From: Pseudomonadota bacterium
Lineage (GTDB): Bacteria; Myxococcota_A; UBA796; SXON01
Assembly: GCA_030685065.1 (NCBI GenBank)
Contig: JAUXQH010000086.1
Coordinates: 1 to 49,296, forward strand
Direction of reading: 5' to 3'
Length of the DNA: 49,296 nt
Shown here: positions 35,254 to 46,418 of the stretch, in pieces
Layout: each line of letters begins with the position of its first letter
Numbering within the stretch: the stretch's first letter is position 1
Translations under genes and position numbers: made by a program
The notes under the pieces: generated by a model
Database searches by the model: none
What the model was told of the DNA's origin: nothing
Seen by the model: only the letters and a program-made list of their open reading frames with translations

Positions 35254-35269
35254 GGCTCCCCTTCCCGCT

Positions 35270-37660
35270 TCAGTGGATGCCCAGGAGCACGTAGATCGCG
35301 CCGCCCCCGGTCGCGCCGGAGTCGACCCCGGAGGCGCCCATCAGCAGGTCGTCCGCGCCGTCCGAGTCGAGGTCCCCGCCCGCCGCGAGGCCGGTCCCGA
35401 GGCCGTCGTAGGCCGCGGCGCCGACGATCGACACGTCGGCGTCCGCCGTCGTCATGGCGGTGTGCCACGCGCCGCCGCCGCGGAAGAGGAACACGGCGCC
35501 CGCGTTGGTCGCGACGGTGTCGTCGCTGCTCGCGCCGATGGCGAGGTCGTCGATGCCGTCATCGTCCAGGTCCGAGGCGGCCGCGAGCGAGGAGGGGAAG
35601 CTGTTCGCGGTGCCGGTCCAGATGGCGTCCGCGGCGGTCACGTCCACGCTGCCGGAGGTGTCCAACAGGTCGAAGAACACCCAGGCCTTGCCGCTGGTGG
35701 TCGCGGACAACGCGAGGTCGAGCGCGCCGTCGCCGTCGAGGTCACCCGGGGTGGGGAGCGGGTCCCCGCCGAGGCCCTGGGAGCTCGAGGTGCCGAGGAC
35801 CGTGGTGTAGGCGGCCACGTCGGCGCGATCGTTCAGCCAGCCCAGCGCGCCGCCCAGGAAGACGTAGACGGCGCCCGCGTTGGCCTCGCCGTCGTCGTTG
35901 CCGGAGGCCCCCGCGAGGATGTCCGCGTAGCCATCCCCCGTCACGTCGCCGATGGCGAGGCTGGTGCCGAGGTAGTCGTAGTCGTCCGCGCCCCAGATCT
36001 GATCGTCGGCGTCGTCCAGGTCGTACGCGCCGGAGAAGCCCCCTCCGCCGAACACCGCGATGTTCCCGACGTAGTAGTCCGCGCTCCACGTGCCCGTGCT
36101 GTAGCTCTCGTAGATGGCGCCGGTGACCCACTCGGCGGAGCCGTCCCCGTCGATGTCGCCGCCCACCGACCACCGCACCACGTCGTAGTCGGAGTCCCCG
36201 ACGACATAGGCGGTGTTGGCGTCGACCAGGTCGAGGGTGCCGGACGCGCTCGCCCCGTCGAGGAGGATCGAGGCGCCGAAATAGGTGCTCACGCCGTTCA
36301 GCAGCACGTCGTCCCGGCCATCTCCGGTGAGGTCGGACATGGGGCCCGAGACGTAGGCCGGCGGGTAGCCGGAGGAGACGTACAGGTAGGCCGTGGCGGA
36401 GTCCTCGATGGGGCCCGCCGCGAGGAGGGCGTCCGGGCCGGAGACGACCCACGCCGCGCCCGAGGTCGGCTGCGGGCTCACCGCGACGAGATCGTCGCCA
36501 CCGTCGCCGTCGATGTCGCCGCCGAGCGCGATCGTGTGGCTCGCGCCCAGCGCGCAGTCGGTGGAGGAGCCGTAGAGCACGCCGCCATGGGCCGAGGCCA
36601 CGGCGAGGTTGTCGACGGCTCCGTCACAGTCGTCGTCGAGGCCGTTCCAGCGTTCGGCCGTCGGGGCGCCGACGCCCGCGTCGGTGTCGTCGCAATCGGA
36701 GGCGACCCGCACGCCGTCGGCGTCCTGATCGTCGTCGTCGTTCCCGAGGCAGTCGCTGTCGACGCCGTCGTACCAGGCGTCGCTCGCGCCGGCGTGAACG
36801 CTCGGGTCCGTGTCGTCGCAGTCCGCCGGGTGGTCCTGACCATCGTGGTCCTGGTCGTAGTCGGAGCCGCCGTCACAGTCCTGGTCGATGCCGTCGTACC
36901 AGGTCTCCGCGTTTCCCGGGTAGACCGCGCCGTTCGCGTCGTCACAGTCGGCGCCGTACTGGATGCCGTCCGCGTCCTGATCGAAGTCGTCGTTGCTCAG
37001 GCAGTCCTGATCGATCCCGTCGTACCAGGGGTCGGTTGCCCCGGGAAGCACGGTGGCATCGGTGTCGTCGCAGTCGGTATCGACGGTGGCGCCGTCCCCA
37101 TCCTGGTCGAAATCGTCCCCGCCCGCGCAGTCCTGATCGATCCCGTCGTACCAGATCTCCTCGGCGCCCGGCCAGGCCCCCGGGTTGTCATCGTCGCAAT
37201 CGGCCCCGCCGCTCGCCACGCTCCCCACGCCGTCCCCGTCGAAGTCCTCTTGCACGATGGCCGCGAGCGCCAACACCACCAGGCCGTCGGATCCGGAGGT
37301 GTCCGTGAGCGTGACGGAAGCGGCGTGGTCGCCCGGGGCGGTCGGCGTGAGCGTCATCGTGAGGGTGGTGGTGACGCCGGGGCCGGGCGCGGCGTCGAGG
37401 AGGGTGAGCGCCCAGGCGCCCCCGAACGCGCTGTCGACCGCGGTGGTGAGGGCCAGCGGGGAGTCCCCGACGTTCTCGACGTTGAACACCGCCGAGGTCG
37501 AATCGCCCACGAACACCACGCCCAGGTCGGCCGAGGTGGGAGACACGCCCAGCGCGCCGGAGACCACCTCGTCGGGGCCGGTTTCGCCCGGCTTCTCGCC
37601 GAACTCGACCACGAGCGTGGTGCAGCCGGTGAGCGTGAGCAACGCGAACAGACGGGGCAT
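35270..37660 (-). CDS. MopE-type metal-binding + FG-GAP lipoprotein with ASH-like domain
   Basis: This 796-residue protein starts at 37660, with GGAGGA upstream; longer open frames are antisense shadows. The signal peptide ends in the lipobox LTGC. An ASH/Hydin-like beta-sandwich (SPTSADLGVVFVGDSTSAVF, about 35-130) follows. Then come five MopE-type modules, each of the form DxDxDG...DCDDxDxxxxPGAxExWYDGIDQDC, likely metal (calcium) binding. The rest holds about seven FG-GAP-like repeats (GDIDGDGSAEWVTG, GDVTGDGYADILAGAS, GDLDGDGALDLALS), which form a beta-propeller. It is probably a surface or outer-membrane adhesin. Its end is 16 bp from the convergent 41-aa gene. Confidence 0.87.
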   Translation of the reverse strand: MPRLFALLTLTGCTTLVVEFGEKPGETGPDEVVSGALGVSPTSADLGVVFVGDSTSAVFNVENVGDSPLALTTAVDSAFGGAWALTLLDAAPGPGVTTTLTMTLTPTAPGDHAASVTLTDTSGSDGLVVLALAAIVQEDFDGDGVGSVASGGADCDDDNPGAWPGAEEIWYDGIDQDCAGGDDFDQDGDGATVDTDCDDTDATVLPGATDPWYDGIDQDCLSNDDFDQDADGIQYGADCDDANGAVYPGNAETWYDGIDQDCDGGSDYDQDHDGQDHPADCDDTDPSVHAGASDAWYDGVDSDCLGNDDDDQDADGVRVASDCDDTDAGVGAPTAERWNGLDDDCDGAVDNLAVASAHGGVLYGSSTDCALGASHTIALGGDIDGDGGDDLVAVSPQPTSGAAWVVSGPDALLAAGPIEDSATAYLYVSSGYPPAYVSGPMSDLTGDGRDDVLLNGVSTYFGASILLDGASASGTLDLVDANTAYVVGDSDYDVVRWSVGGDIDGDGSAEWVTGAIYESYSTGTWSADYYVGNIAVFGGGGFSGAYDLDDADDQIWGADDYDYLGTSLAIGDVTGDGYADILAGASGNDDGEANAGAVYVFLGGALGWLNDRADVAAYTTVLGTSSSQGLGGDPLPTPGDLDGDGALDLALSATTSGKAWVFFDLLDTSGSVDVTAADAIWTGTANSFPSSLAAASDLDDDGIDDLAIGASSDDTVATNAGAVFLFRGGGAWHTAMTTADADVSIVGAAAYDGLGTGLAAGGDLDSDGADDLLMGASGVDSGATGGGAIYVLLGIH

Positions 37661-37745
37661 GGGTCCTCCGGGGCCGCGGGCCTGCCCTATCGTAGTCGAG
37701 CCAGAGCCGACGTGCGCTACCGGCGGCCGCTCGCCGGGCCGGAGA

Positions 37746-39104
37746 TCACCGGTTCGACGCGGGGCCTGCCGCGACCACGTCGCTCGGCGGCGCGTCAACC
37801 CAGGTGCGCGCGATCGCGCGGCCCCGTGCTTCGTCCACGAACCAGACGACGACGAGCGCCGCGGCGAAGAGGACCGCGCAGAACAGGATCGCGGTCTGCA
37901 GGCCCAGCACCGCCTGGAGGACCCCGAGGCCGAGGAGCCCGAAGATGGCGGCCAGCTTGCCGATGACGCCCCACAAGCCGAAGATCTCCCCGGCTTTCTG
38001 CGGCGGGGCGAACAGGCCCACCAGGGCGCGGCCCGAGGATTGGGCCGCTCCGAGGCCGGTGCCGGCCAACGCGCCGACCGCGAGGAACACGCGCTCCTGG
38101 AGGAAGGCCGTCCCGAGGGCACCGTTGAGGAACGTCGTGAGCTGGGGGGTCGCGTAGATGAGCGTCGCCGCGACGATCCAGAGGACCATCGTGAGCGCGT
38201 AGGCGTTGCGCGCGCCGATGCGATCCTGGATGAACCCGAAGAGGAACGCCCCCCCCGCCGCGGTGAGCTGGGTGATGACGAACATCATCATCATCGTGTT
38301 CGGCTGCCAGCGGATGATCTGGTCCCCGTAGATGAACGCAAAAGCGATCACGATGGAGAGGCCGGCCTGGGAGAAGAACAAGGAGCCGAGGAACACGAGC
38401 AGGTCGCGGAAGGCGCCCACGTCGCGGATCGACTGGCGGATGCGCGCGAGGCCGACGGAGACGTAGGACTCGCCGGGCGGCAGGACCTGGGCCACGCCGC
38501 GCTCGCGGAGCAGGGCGAAGGTGGGGAGGGCGCCGAGGAAGAAGAACGCCGCGGTGACCGGCCCGATGAGCCGCACGGCGCCGAGGTTGTCGGCGGACGC
38601 GGGCCCGAGGCCGAACAGCACGGCGGCGGTGGAGAGGAGGCCGCCGAAGTACCCGAGGCCCCACGCCATCCCGGAGATGCGGCCGAGGGCGTCGGGGGGG
38701 CCGAGATCCGGCAGGAACGACGAGGCGAACGACTCGCCGCTGGCGAACCCGAAGTTGGAGACGAGGAGCAGGGCCATCGCCAGGACGATCTGGCCCGGCC
38801 CGGCGAGGCCGAGCGCGGCGGTCGCGACGACGGTGAGGAGCCAGCTCGCCATCAAGAAGCGCTTCTTGGCGCCCGAGAAGTCCATGATCGCGCCGAACAG
38901 CGGCGCGGTCAGGACCACCAGGGCGTAGCTCGCGGAGAGCGTGGCGCTCCACAACAGGTTGCCGAGCCGCTCGTCGCCCACGATGAGCTTCGGGAACACG
39001 GTTGCGTACACGACGGTGATGATCACGGTCGTGTAGGACGAGTTCGCGAAGTCGAACATCGACCACCCGAAGATCTCCGATGCCTTCGCTTTTTCGGTCG
39101 ACAT
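37746..39104 (-). CDS. MFS transporter, UMF1/Atg22-like family
   Basis: This 452-residue protein starts at MSTEKAKASEIFGWSMFDFA with GGAG 5 nt upstream. It has about 12 hydrophobic helices. The start WSMFDFANSSYTTVIITVVY with LWSATLSASYALVVLTAPLF and GAIMDFSGAKKRFL is the hallmark of the UMF1 family, related to yeast Atg22. The second half has GAAQSSGRALVGLFAPPQKA and EIFGLWGVIGKLAAIFG. It is an inner-membrane transporter whose substrate is unknown. It lies upstream of the MopE gene on the same strand, with 85 bp between them. Confidence 0.92.
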   Translation of the reverse strand: MSTEKAKASEIFGWSMFDFANSSYTTVIITVVYATVFPKLIVGDERLGNLLWSATLSASYALVVLTAPLFGAIMDFSGAKKRFLMASWLLTVVATAALGLAGPGQIVLAMALLLVSNFGFASGESFASSFLPDLGPPDALGRISGMAWGLGYFGGLLSTAAVLFGLGPASADNLGAVRLIGPVTAAFFFLGALPTFALLRERGVAQVLPPGESYVSVGLARIRQSIRDVGAFRDLLVFLGSLFFSQAGLSIVIAFAFIYGDQIIRWQPNTMMMMFVITQLTAAGGAFLFGFIQDRIGARNAYALTMVLWIVAATLIYATPQLTTFLNGALGTAFLQERVFLAVGALAGTGLGAAQSSGRALVGLFAPPQKAGEIFGLWGVIGKLAAIFGLLGLGVLQAVLGLQTAILFCAVLFAAALVVVWFVDEARGRAIARTWVDAPPSDVVAAGPASNR

Positions 39105-39184
39105 GCAGGCTCCGGCGGCGCGGTGGAGGGCACGGGGGGCGTGACCCGGCTGGCGTGGCGGGGCGTAGCCTATAGGAGGGGCGC

Positions 39185-39751
39185 ATGTCCCGTGGCGTCT
39201 ACACATTCGTTCCGCGCGCCGCCCTCCTGGGCGTGCTGCTGGCCGGCGTCTGCAGCGCGTCGGCCCGCGCCGAGGACGTGCAGGCGATCGTGGTGCACGT
39301 GTCCTTCGTGGCGGTGCTGCCGAACCGGGTGGACGCCACCATCCAACAGGCCGGCACGTCCCATGTCGTGCAGCTCGTGGACGATGGATCCGATCGCAAC
39401 GACTCCGCCGGAGACCGCGTCTACACCGGCACCGTCGACGGCACGCCCGCGCAATATCTGCCGCTCTCGCTCTCCGTCTCGGCGGACGGCGTGAAGCGGG
39501 ACGTGTGGACCGGCGTGGTGCGCGTGGGGCTCGAGCCGACCGTGCAGCTCGCCTTCGAGGTGACCTCCGGCGCGGACGGCGCGCTCGTCGGCACGCGGCG
39601 CGCGAGCGGGAGCCCGGGGCGCGTGAGCCATGCGACCGAGGCGCTCCCGCTGATGGCGGCGAGCTTCTGGGCGACGTTCCTGTTGGTTTACGGGGCGGTG
39701 GCATTGAAGATGCGGGGCGCGGCGGCGCCCACTGGATCCGCTCCGGATTAA
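39185..39751 (+). CDS. Exported protein with C-terminal membrane helix, function unknown
   Basis: This 188-residue protein has an N-terminal signal peptide (FVPRAALLGVLLAGVCSASA, cleaved near ARAED) and a C-terminal hydrophobic segment (LMAASFWATFLLVYGAVALK). It contains a small beta-rich domain with DDGSDRNDSAGDRVYTGTVD, similar in style to extracellular domains that carry 'DDGs...GDgvYtg' motifs. Its ends are typical of a protein held on the periplasmic side of the inner membrane. It is 9 bp from the peptidase-T-like gene on the same strand and may be co-transcribed with it. Confidence 0.66.
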   Translation: MSRGVYTFVPRAALLGVLLAGVCSASARAEDVQAIVVHVSFVAVLPNRVDATIQQAGTSHVVQLVDDGSDRNDSAGDRVYTGTVDGTPAQYLPLSLSVSADGVKRDVWTGVVRVGLEPTVQLAFEVTSGADGALVGTRRASGSPGRVSHATEALPLMAASFWATFLLVYGAVALKMRGAAAPTGSAPD

Positions 39752-39760
39752 GGGCGCGGG

Positions 39761-41290
<1,530 letters not shown>

Positions 41291-41348
41291 CGGGGAGGGC
41301 CCGCCGGGAGGAGTGACAGCGGGCGTGAGTGACGGATACGCTGGCGGC

Positions 41349-42713
41349 ATGTCGCGTTCTCTCCTTTTCCTTCTTCTCCTCCCCCTCCCGCTTGCCCTCG
41401 GCTGCCCGGCCGTCGACAAGGACACGGCGGACACCGACGCCGATGCGGACACCGACACCGACACCGACACCGATACCGACACGGACACCGACACGGACAC
41501 GGACACGGACACGGACACCGACACGGACACCGGCGACGCGGATGCGGACGGCTTCTCGCCCGCCACCGGGGACTGTGACGACGCCGATGCCACCGTGAAC
41601 CCCGGCGCCACCGAGGTGTGCGACGGCGTCGATCAGGACTGTGACGGCGAGGCGGACAACGGGGTCAGCCTCGCGCTCTACGGGGACGCGGATGGGGACG
41701 GCTACGGCGATCCGGGCGCCGCGGTCAGCCTGTGCGAGGTCGGGGACGGCTACGTCCCCAACGACGCCGACTGTGACGACGGCAACGCCGACGTGCATCC
41801 CGGCGTCGCCGAGCTCTGCAACGGCCGCGATGACGACTGCGACGGCGCCACCTCCGAGGACGGCCTGGCCGCGACGGTCGACACCGACGGCGTGTGGACC
41901 GACGTGACCGAGGCGCTCGGGTCGGGCACGATGGAGACCCCCTCCATCCTCGGGGACACGTCGGACGCGGACGTGTACGTGACCGAAGGGACGGTCTACG
42001 TGTGCGGCGGCACCTGGTACACGAAGCTCGTCTTCGCGGACGAGTTCACGGACGTGGTGGTCGTCGGCCGCTCGGGTGCGAATCAGACGACGCTCACGAC
42101 GGGTGGAACGACGGGCGGCGCGACCGGCTCGATCGTGGCCGTCACCAACAGCACGATCGCGCTCGAGGGCTTCACCATCACGGGCGGCACGGGGAGCGTG
42201 TTCACCTCCACCCAGGGCGGCGGCGTGGCCGTGACGCACACGAACGGGAACGCGACGCCGGCCGAGCCGAACCTGACGCTCACCGACTGCGTCGTGACCG
42301 ACAACGAGGCCAGCTACGGCGGCGGCATCGCGCTGCGCAGCTACGGGTGGCTCTCGCTGCTCGACACGCGCGTGGAGTCGAACGCCGGCGAGGTCGTGGG
42401 CGGCGGGCTCTGGATGCAGGACTACGGCACGCTTGACTGCAGCGCGAGCAGCCTGGGCGCCGCCGGGTTCTCCGACAACTCCTCTCCGATCGCGGGCGGG
42501 GTGTACCTCTCGAACAGCGCCAGCGGCATCGTCGACGCCGTGGGCTGCGACTGGGGGGACGACACCGCGGGGGACGACAACGCGGTCTACGACCTCCAGC
42601 AGGCGCCGGCGGCCACGAACCGGTATTGCTACCCGAACGCCGCCGCGCTGACCGACACGGTGTCGTGCGCGGCGGGGACGTGCACGGCGAGCACCGACGC
42701 GACCTGCCCGTAG
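41349..42713 (+). CDS. Lipoprotein with DT-repeat tether, MopE modules and beta-helix domain
   Basis: This 454-residue protein starts at MSRSLLFLLLLPLPLALGC, a lipoprotein signal (LALGC). Asp/Thr repeats (14 DT units) form a tether. Two MopE-type modules follow: DADGFSPATGDCDD...CDGVDQDCDG and DADGDGYGDPG...CNGRDDDCDG. The C-terminal ~270 residues have short beta-strand repeats typical of a right-handed parallel beta-helix (NSTIALEGFTITGGTGSVF, SYGGGIALRSYGWLSLLDTR). It is probably a surface-displayed carbohydrate- or matrix-interacting protein. The long in-frame extension upstream of 41349 lies in the 3' part of the peptidase gene and is not real. Confidence 0.86.
   Translation: MSRSLLFLLLLPLPLALGCPAVDKDTADTDADADTDTDTDTDTDTDTDTDTDTDTDTDTDTGDADADGFSPATGDCDDADATVNPGATEVCDGVDQDCDGEADNGVSLALYGDADGDGYGDPGAAVSLCEVGDGYVPNDADCDDGNADVHPGVAELCNGRDDDCDGATSEDGLAATVDTDGVWTDVTEALGSGTMETPSILGDTSDADVYVTEGTVYVCGGTWYTKLVFADEFTDVVVVGRSGANQTTLTTGGTTGGATGSIVAVTNSTIALEGFTITGGTGSVFTSTQGGGVAVTHTNGNATPAEPNLTLTDCVVTDNEASYGGGIALRSYGWLSLLDTRVESNAGEVVGGGLWMQDYGTLDCSASSLGAAGFSDNSSPIAGGVYLSNSASGIVDAVGCDWGDDTAGDDNAVYDLQQAPAATNRYCYPNAAALTDTVSCAAGTCTASTDATCP
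41448..41531 (+). repeat. Hexanucleotide tandem repeat, 14 units (Asp-Thr tether)
   Basis: Fourteen consecutive six-base units, GACACC or GACACG (one GATACC), encode (DT)14. Length changes by whole units would alter tether length but keep the frame. Confidence 0.95.
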
Positions 42714-42755
42714 GCGGCGCCTCCGGCCGGTAGCCGATCTGCACGGCGGGGCGGA

Positions 42756-45700
42756 CTACCGGCCGAGGAGCAGGTAGCCGGCGCCGCCGTCGGTAGCGCC
42801 CGTGTCCGCGTCGATGGCGCCGACGAACAGGTCGCGCAGGCCGTCTCCGTCGGTGTCCCCGGCGGTCGCGAGCGCGCCGCCCGCCTGGTCGCCCTCGGCG
42901 CCGAACCACTGCGAGGCGGCGTCCGCGGAGGTGAGCGTGCCGCTGGTCCACGCCGCCACGATGTAGACGATGCCCGCGCCCGTGCCTCCGAGCACGTCGG
43001 CGTCGGCGCCGAAGACCAGCTCCGGCGTGCCGTCCCCGTCCATGTCGCCGGGCGCGGCGACCGCGCAGCCCAGGTTGCTGCTCGCGTCTTCGGACTCGAA
43101 GATGGCGTTCGCGCCGGCCAGGGAAAAGTCTCCGGTCACCGGCGAGAGGACCACGTAGCCGCGGCCGCCGACACCGGCGCTCGGTGCGCCGACCATCAGG
43201 TCGTCGTAGCCGTCGCGATCGAGATCCCCGGGGCCGGCCACCGCGGTGCCGGCGCCGTCGCTGGCGGCCTCGCCCAGGAGCCGCGCGGCCGCGGTCGTCG
43301 CGAGCTCGCTGCTGCCCGACACCGGGCCCTCGACCAGGTACACCGCGCCCGCGGAGGTGCCGGCGTCGTCTACCTCCGGCGCGCCGACGAGGAAGTCCGC
43401 GAAGCCGTCTCCGTTGGTGTCTCCGACGGCGGCGAGCGCGGCGCCGATGCTGTCGGCGCGGGTGGTGCCGAAGAGCTCGGCCTCGGCGGTCCCGAGCGGG
43501 ACCGAGGCGGCGGGCGCGCCGAGCACCACGTACACCGATCCGATGGTGGACGTGCGATCGCCGGCCTCGGGCGCGCTGACGAGCAGGTCGCCGACACCGT
43601 CGCCGTCGATGTCGCCGGCCAGGAGAACGGCGTAGCCCGCCTGGTCTCCCGCCGAGTCGCCGACCAGGACTGCGTCGGACACGGCGAGGTCGAGCGGGCC
43701 GGAGAACGGGCCGTAGAGCAGGTAGGCGGCGCCGGACTCGCGACCGCCGGCGCCATTTCCGGGCGCGCCGATGAGCGCGTCGGCGTAGCTGTCGCCGTTC
43801 GCGTCTCCCAGCGACACCGAGAAGCCGGCGAAGTCCTCGAGGGCCTCGCCGAGCAGCAGGGCGTCGGCATCCGCGGCGAGGACCGTCCCGGTGACGGGGC
43901 CGCGGACGAGGAAGGCGCTGCCGGCGTCCGTGTCGGCTCCATCGTCTTCTCGGGCGCCGATGAGGAGGTCGTCGAAGCCGTCACCGTCGACGTCCGCGCC
44001 GCCCGCGAGCGCGAAGCCGGCGGCGTCTCCCTCGCCGTCCCCCGCGAGGATCGCGTCCGCGCCGGCGAGCCGGAGCGCGTCGGTCCGGCCGTCACAGTCG
44101 TCGTCGATCCCGTTGCCGGCCAGCTCGGTCGCGTCCGGGTTGGTGGCGGCGGAGGCGTCGTCGCAGTCGTTCGCGTTGTCGGCGACGTAGAGGCCGTCGC
44201 TCGCGCAGCCGCAGATGCTGGACGCCGCGCCGAACCCGTCGCCGTCGGCGTCGAGGTACCAGGTGGTGCAATCGGGGGCGAGGAGCTCCGCGGCGTCCCC
44301 GTCACAATCGTCGTCATAGGCGGTCGCGCAGACCTCGACGCCGATGGGGCTGACCGCCGCGTCCGCGTCCTCGCAGTCCGTCGCGTCGGGGACGAAGCCG
44401 GCGGGGACCTCGCAGGAGCGGTCGAGCGCGGCCGCGTCGCCGTAGCCGTCCCCGTCGGTGTCCGCGTACCAGGTGCCCGAGCCGATGGCGCCAGCGTTGT
44501 CGATCACGCCATCGCAGTCGTCGTCCACGTCGTTGCAGGACTCGGCCCCGCTCGGCGACACGTCGGCGGCGCCATCGTCGCACTCCTCGCACGCGACCCA
44601 GCCGTCCCCGTCGAGGTCGGCGAGCCCGACCGAGCCGTCGCAATTGTAGTCGGACGGGTCGTCACACTCCGCCTCGGCCGCGCCGGGGTGGAAGGCCGGA
44701 TCCGTGTCGTCGCAGTCGCCGTGCGCGCTCACGCTCCCGACGGGGGCCGCGCAGGCGTTGGCCGCGGTGGCGTCCTCACCGTAGCCGTCCTCGTCGCGAT
44801 CCGCGTACCAGGTGGGGGCGTCGACCGCGCTGTCCTCGTCGAGCTCGGAGTCGCAGTCGTCGTCCGTGCCGTTGCACACCTCGATCCCGTCGGGGGAAAC
44901 GGCGGCGTCGGCGTCGTCGCAGTCCGTGGCGTCCTCGTCGTACCCGGCGGGCACGCTGCAGGCCGCGTGGCTGGCCGCCGCGTCGCCGTGGCCGTCGGCG
45001 TCCGCGTCCTGGAACCAGGTGGGGGCGTCCACCGCGGCGTCCTCGTCGATGATGCCGTCGCAGTTGTCGTCCGTGCCGTTGCAGGTCTCCGCCGTAGCGG
45101 GCGAGGCGACGCCGGCGTCGTCACAGTCGGTGCCGTAGAACGACCAACCCTCCGGGTCCGGCACGGCGCACGCGCGCACGAACGCCGTGGGATCGCCGTA
45201 CCCGTCCGCGTCGGCATCGACGTACCAGGCGGGGGCATCGATGGCGTCATCCTCGTCGACGGTGCCGTCGCAGTCGTCATCCGTGCCGTCACACGTCTCG
45301 TCGGCGTCCGGAGCGGCGTCGGGGTCGCCGTCGTCACAGTCGCCGTCGGTCGCGACGTAGCCGGTGGGCGCCTCGCAGCTCACGAGGAGCGCGCTCGTGG
45401 CGCCCCAGCCGTCCTCGTCGAGATCGCGGTACCAGGGCGACTGATCGGTCGCGTCGTCGCCGTCGATCACGCCGGAGCAGTCGTCGTCGAGCCCGTTGCA
45501 CACCTCGATCGCGGCGGGGCTCACGGCGGGGTCTGCGTCCTCGCAGTCCCCCCCGAGGGTGACGGCGCCTCCGGGCTCCTCGCAGGCCCGGCGTCGGGTC
45601 CAGTCGTGGCCGTAGCCGTCGCCGTCGACATCGTCGTAGTAGGTGCCGGCGTCGAGGGCGTCCTCCTCGTCGATCGCGCCGTCGCAATCGTCGTCCGTAC

Positions 45701-46298
45701 CGTTGCAGAGTTCGTCGGCGTCGGGGTGGGCGGCGGCGTTCGCATCGTCGCAGTCCCCCACCGTGGTGTCCCAACCCGCCGGCGCCTCGCACGCGAGCGC
45801 GCCACCGCCTACGTCCCCGTAGCCGTCGGCGTCCGCGTCCGGGTAGTACATGCGGCCGTTGACCGGGGTGTCGTCGGCCACACCGTCACAATTGTTGTCC
45901 ACGCCGTCGCAGAATTCGGGGGCGCCCGGCCAGGCGGACGGGTTCGCGTCGTCACAGTCCTCACAGGCGGCGGTGCCGTCCGCGTCCGCGTCCGCAAACC
46001 CGCTGCTTCCATCACAGTTGGCGTCGAACCCCGTGGCGCAGTCCTCGGGCGCGCTGGGAAAGGCGGCCGCGTTGGTGTCGTCGCAGTCCGTGGCGTCCAG
46101 GACCTGCCGCCCAGGCGGCTCGCAGGCCTCGAGGCTCGCGGACGCATCGCCGAATCCGTCCCCGTCGGCGTCGGCGTACCAGGTCAGCAGCTCGCAGCCG
46201 ACGGCGGTGTCGGGCGTGTCGGAGTCGGACGTGTCGTCCGGCTTCGCGGCGGGGCCGGAGCAGGCGGCGAGGAGGACGAGAAGGGGAAGACGCATCAT
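42756..46298 (-). CDS. Large MopE-type metal-binding + FG-GAP lipoprotein
   Basis: This 1180-residue protein begins MMRLPLLVLLAACS, a lipoprotein signal (LLAAC), followed by a short D/T-rich tether. Residues about 35-760 contain eleven MopE-type modules of the form WYxDxDxDGxGD...DCDDxDxxxxPxxxExCNGxDDDCDG. The rest (about 770-1180) contains about seven FG-GAP-type repeats with loops such as GADVDGDGFDDLLIGA and GDTNGDGFADFLVGAP, which form a propeller. It is probably a very large calcium-dependent surface protein. The long plus-strand open frames across it are antisense shadows produced by the acidic repeats. Confidence 0.9.
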   Translation of the reverse strand: MMRLPLLVLLAACSGPAAKPDDTSDSDTPDTAVGCELLTWYADADGDGFGDASASLEACEPPGRQVLDATDCDDTNAAAFPSAPEDCATGFDANCDGSSGFADADADGTAACEDCDDANPSAWPGAPEFCDGVDNNCDGVADDTPVNGRMYYPDADADGYGDVGGGALACEAPAGWDTTVGDCDDANAAAHPDADELCNGTDDDCDGAIDEEDALDAGTYYDDVDGDGYGHDWTRRRACEEPGGAVTLGGDCEDADPAVSPAAIEVCNGLDDDCSGVIDGDDATDQSPWYRDLDEDGWGATSALLVSCEAPTGYVATDGDCDDGDPDAAPDADETCDGTDDDCDGTVDEDDAIDAPAWYVDADADGYGDPTAFVRACAVPDPEGWSFYGTDCDDAGVASPATAETCNGTDDNCDGIIDEDAAVDAPTWFQDADADGHGDAAASHAACSVPAGYDEDATDCDDADAAVSPDGIEVCNGTDDDCDSELDEDSAVDAPTWYADRDEDGYGEDATAANACAAPVGSVSAHGDCDDTDPAFHPGAAEAECDDPSDYNCDGSVGLADLDGDGWVACEECDDGAADVSPSGAESCNDVDDDCDGVIDNAGAIGSGTWYADTDGDGYGDAAALDRSCEVPAGFVPDATDCEDADAAVSPIGVEVCATAYDDDCDGDAAELLAPDCTTWYLDADGDGFGAASSICGCASDGLYVADNANDCDDASAATNPDATELAGNGIDDDCDGRTDALRLAGADAILAGDGEGDAAGFALAGGADVDGDGFDDLLIGAREDDGADTDAGSAFLVRGPVTGTVLAADADALLLGEALEDFAGFSVSLGDANGDSYADALIGAPGNGAGGRESGAAYLLYGPFSGPLDLAVSDAVLVGDSAGDQAGYAVLLAGDIDGDGVGDLLVSAPEAGDRTSTIGSVYVVLGAPAASVPLGTAEAELFGTTRADSIGAALAAVGDTNGDGFADFLVGAPEVDDAGTSAGAVYLVEGPVSGSSELATTAAARLLGEAASDGAGTAVAGPGDLDRDGYDDLMVGAPSAGVGGRGYVVLSPVTGDFSLAGANAIFESEDASSNLGCAVAAPGDMDGDGTPELVFGADADVLGGTGAGIVYIVAAWTSGTLTSADAASQWFGAEGDQAGGALATAGDTDGDGLRDLFVGAIDADTGATDGGAGYLLLGR

Positions 46299-46418
46299 GT
46301 GGGAGCCCTATGCCCTGAGCGGTGCGGAAGCGCGACCGCCGGGTGGAGTCTACCGGCATCCAGGAGCACGGCGGGCTTCTCGTGCGACAACGGCGCCCCC
46401 CGACGCTACGTCCCCGGG

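Noticed and set aside
41448..41531. Hexanucleotide tract as an on/off phase-variation switch
   Set aside because: Six-base units cannot shift the frame; only length tuning is possible.
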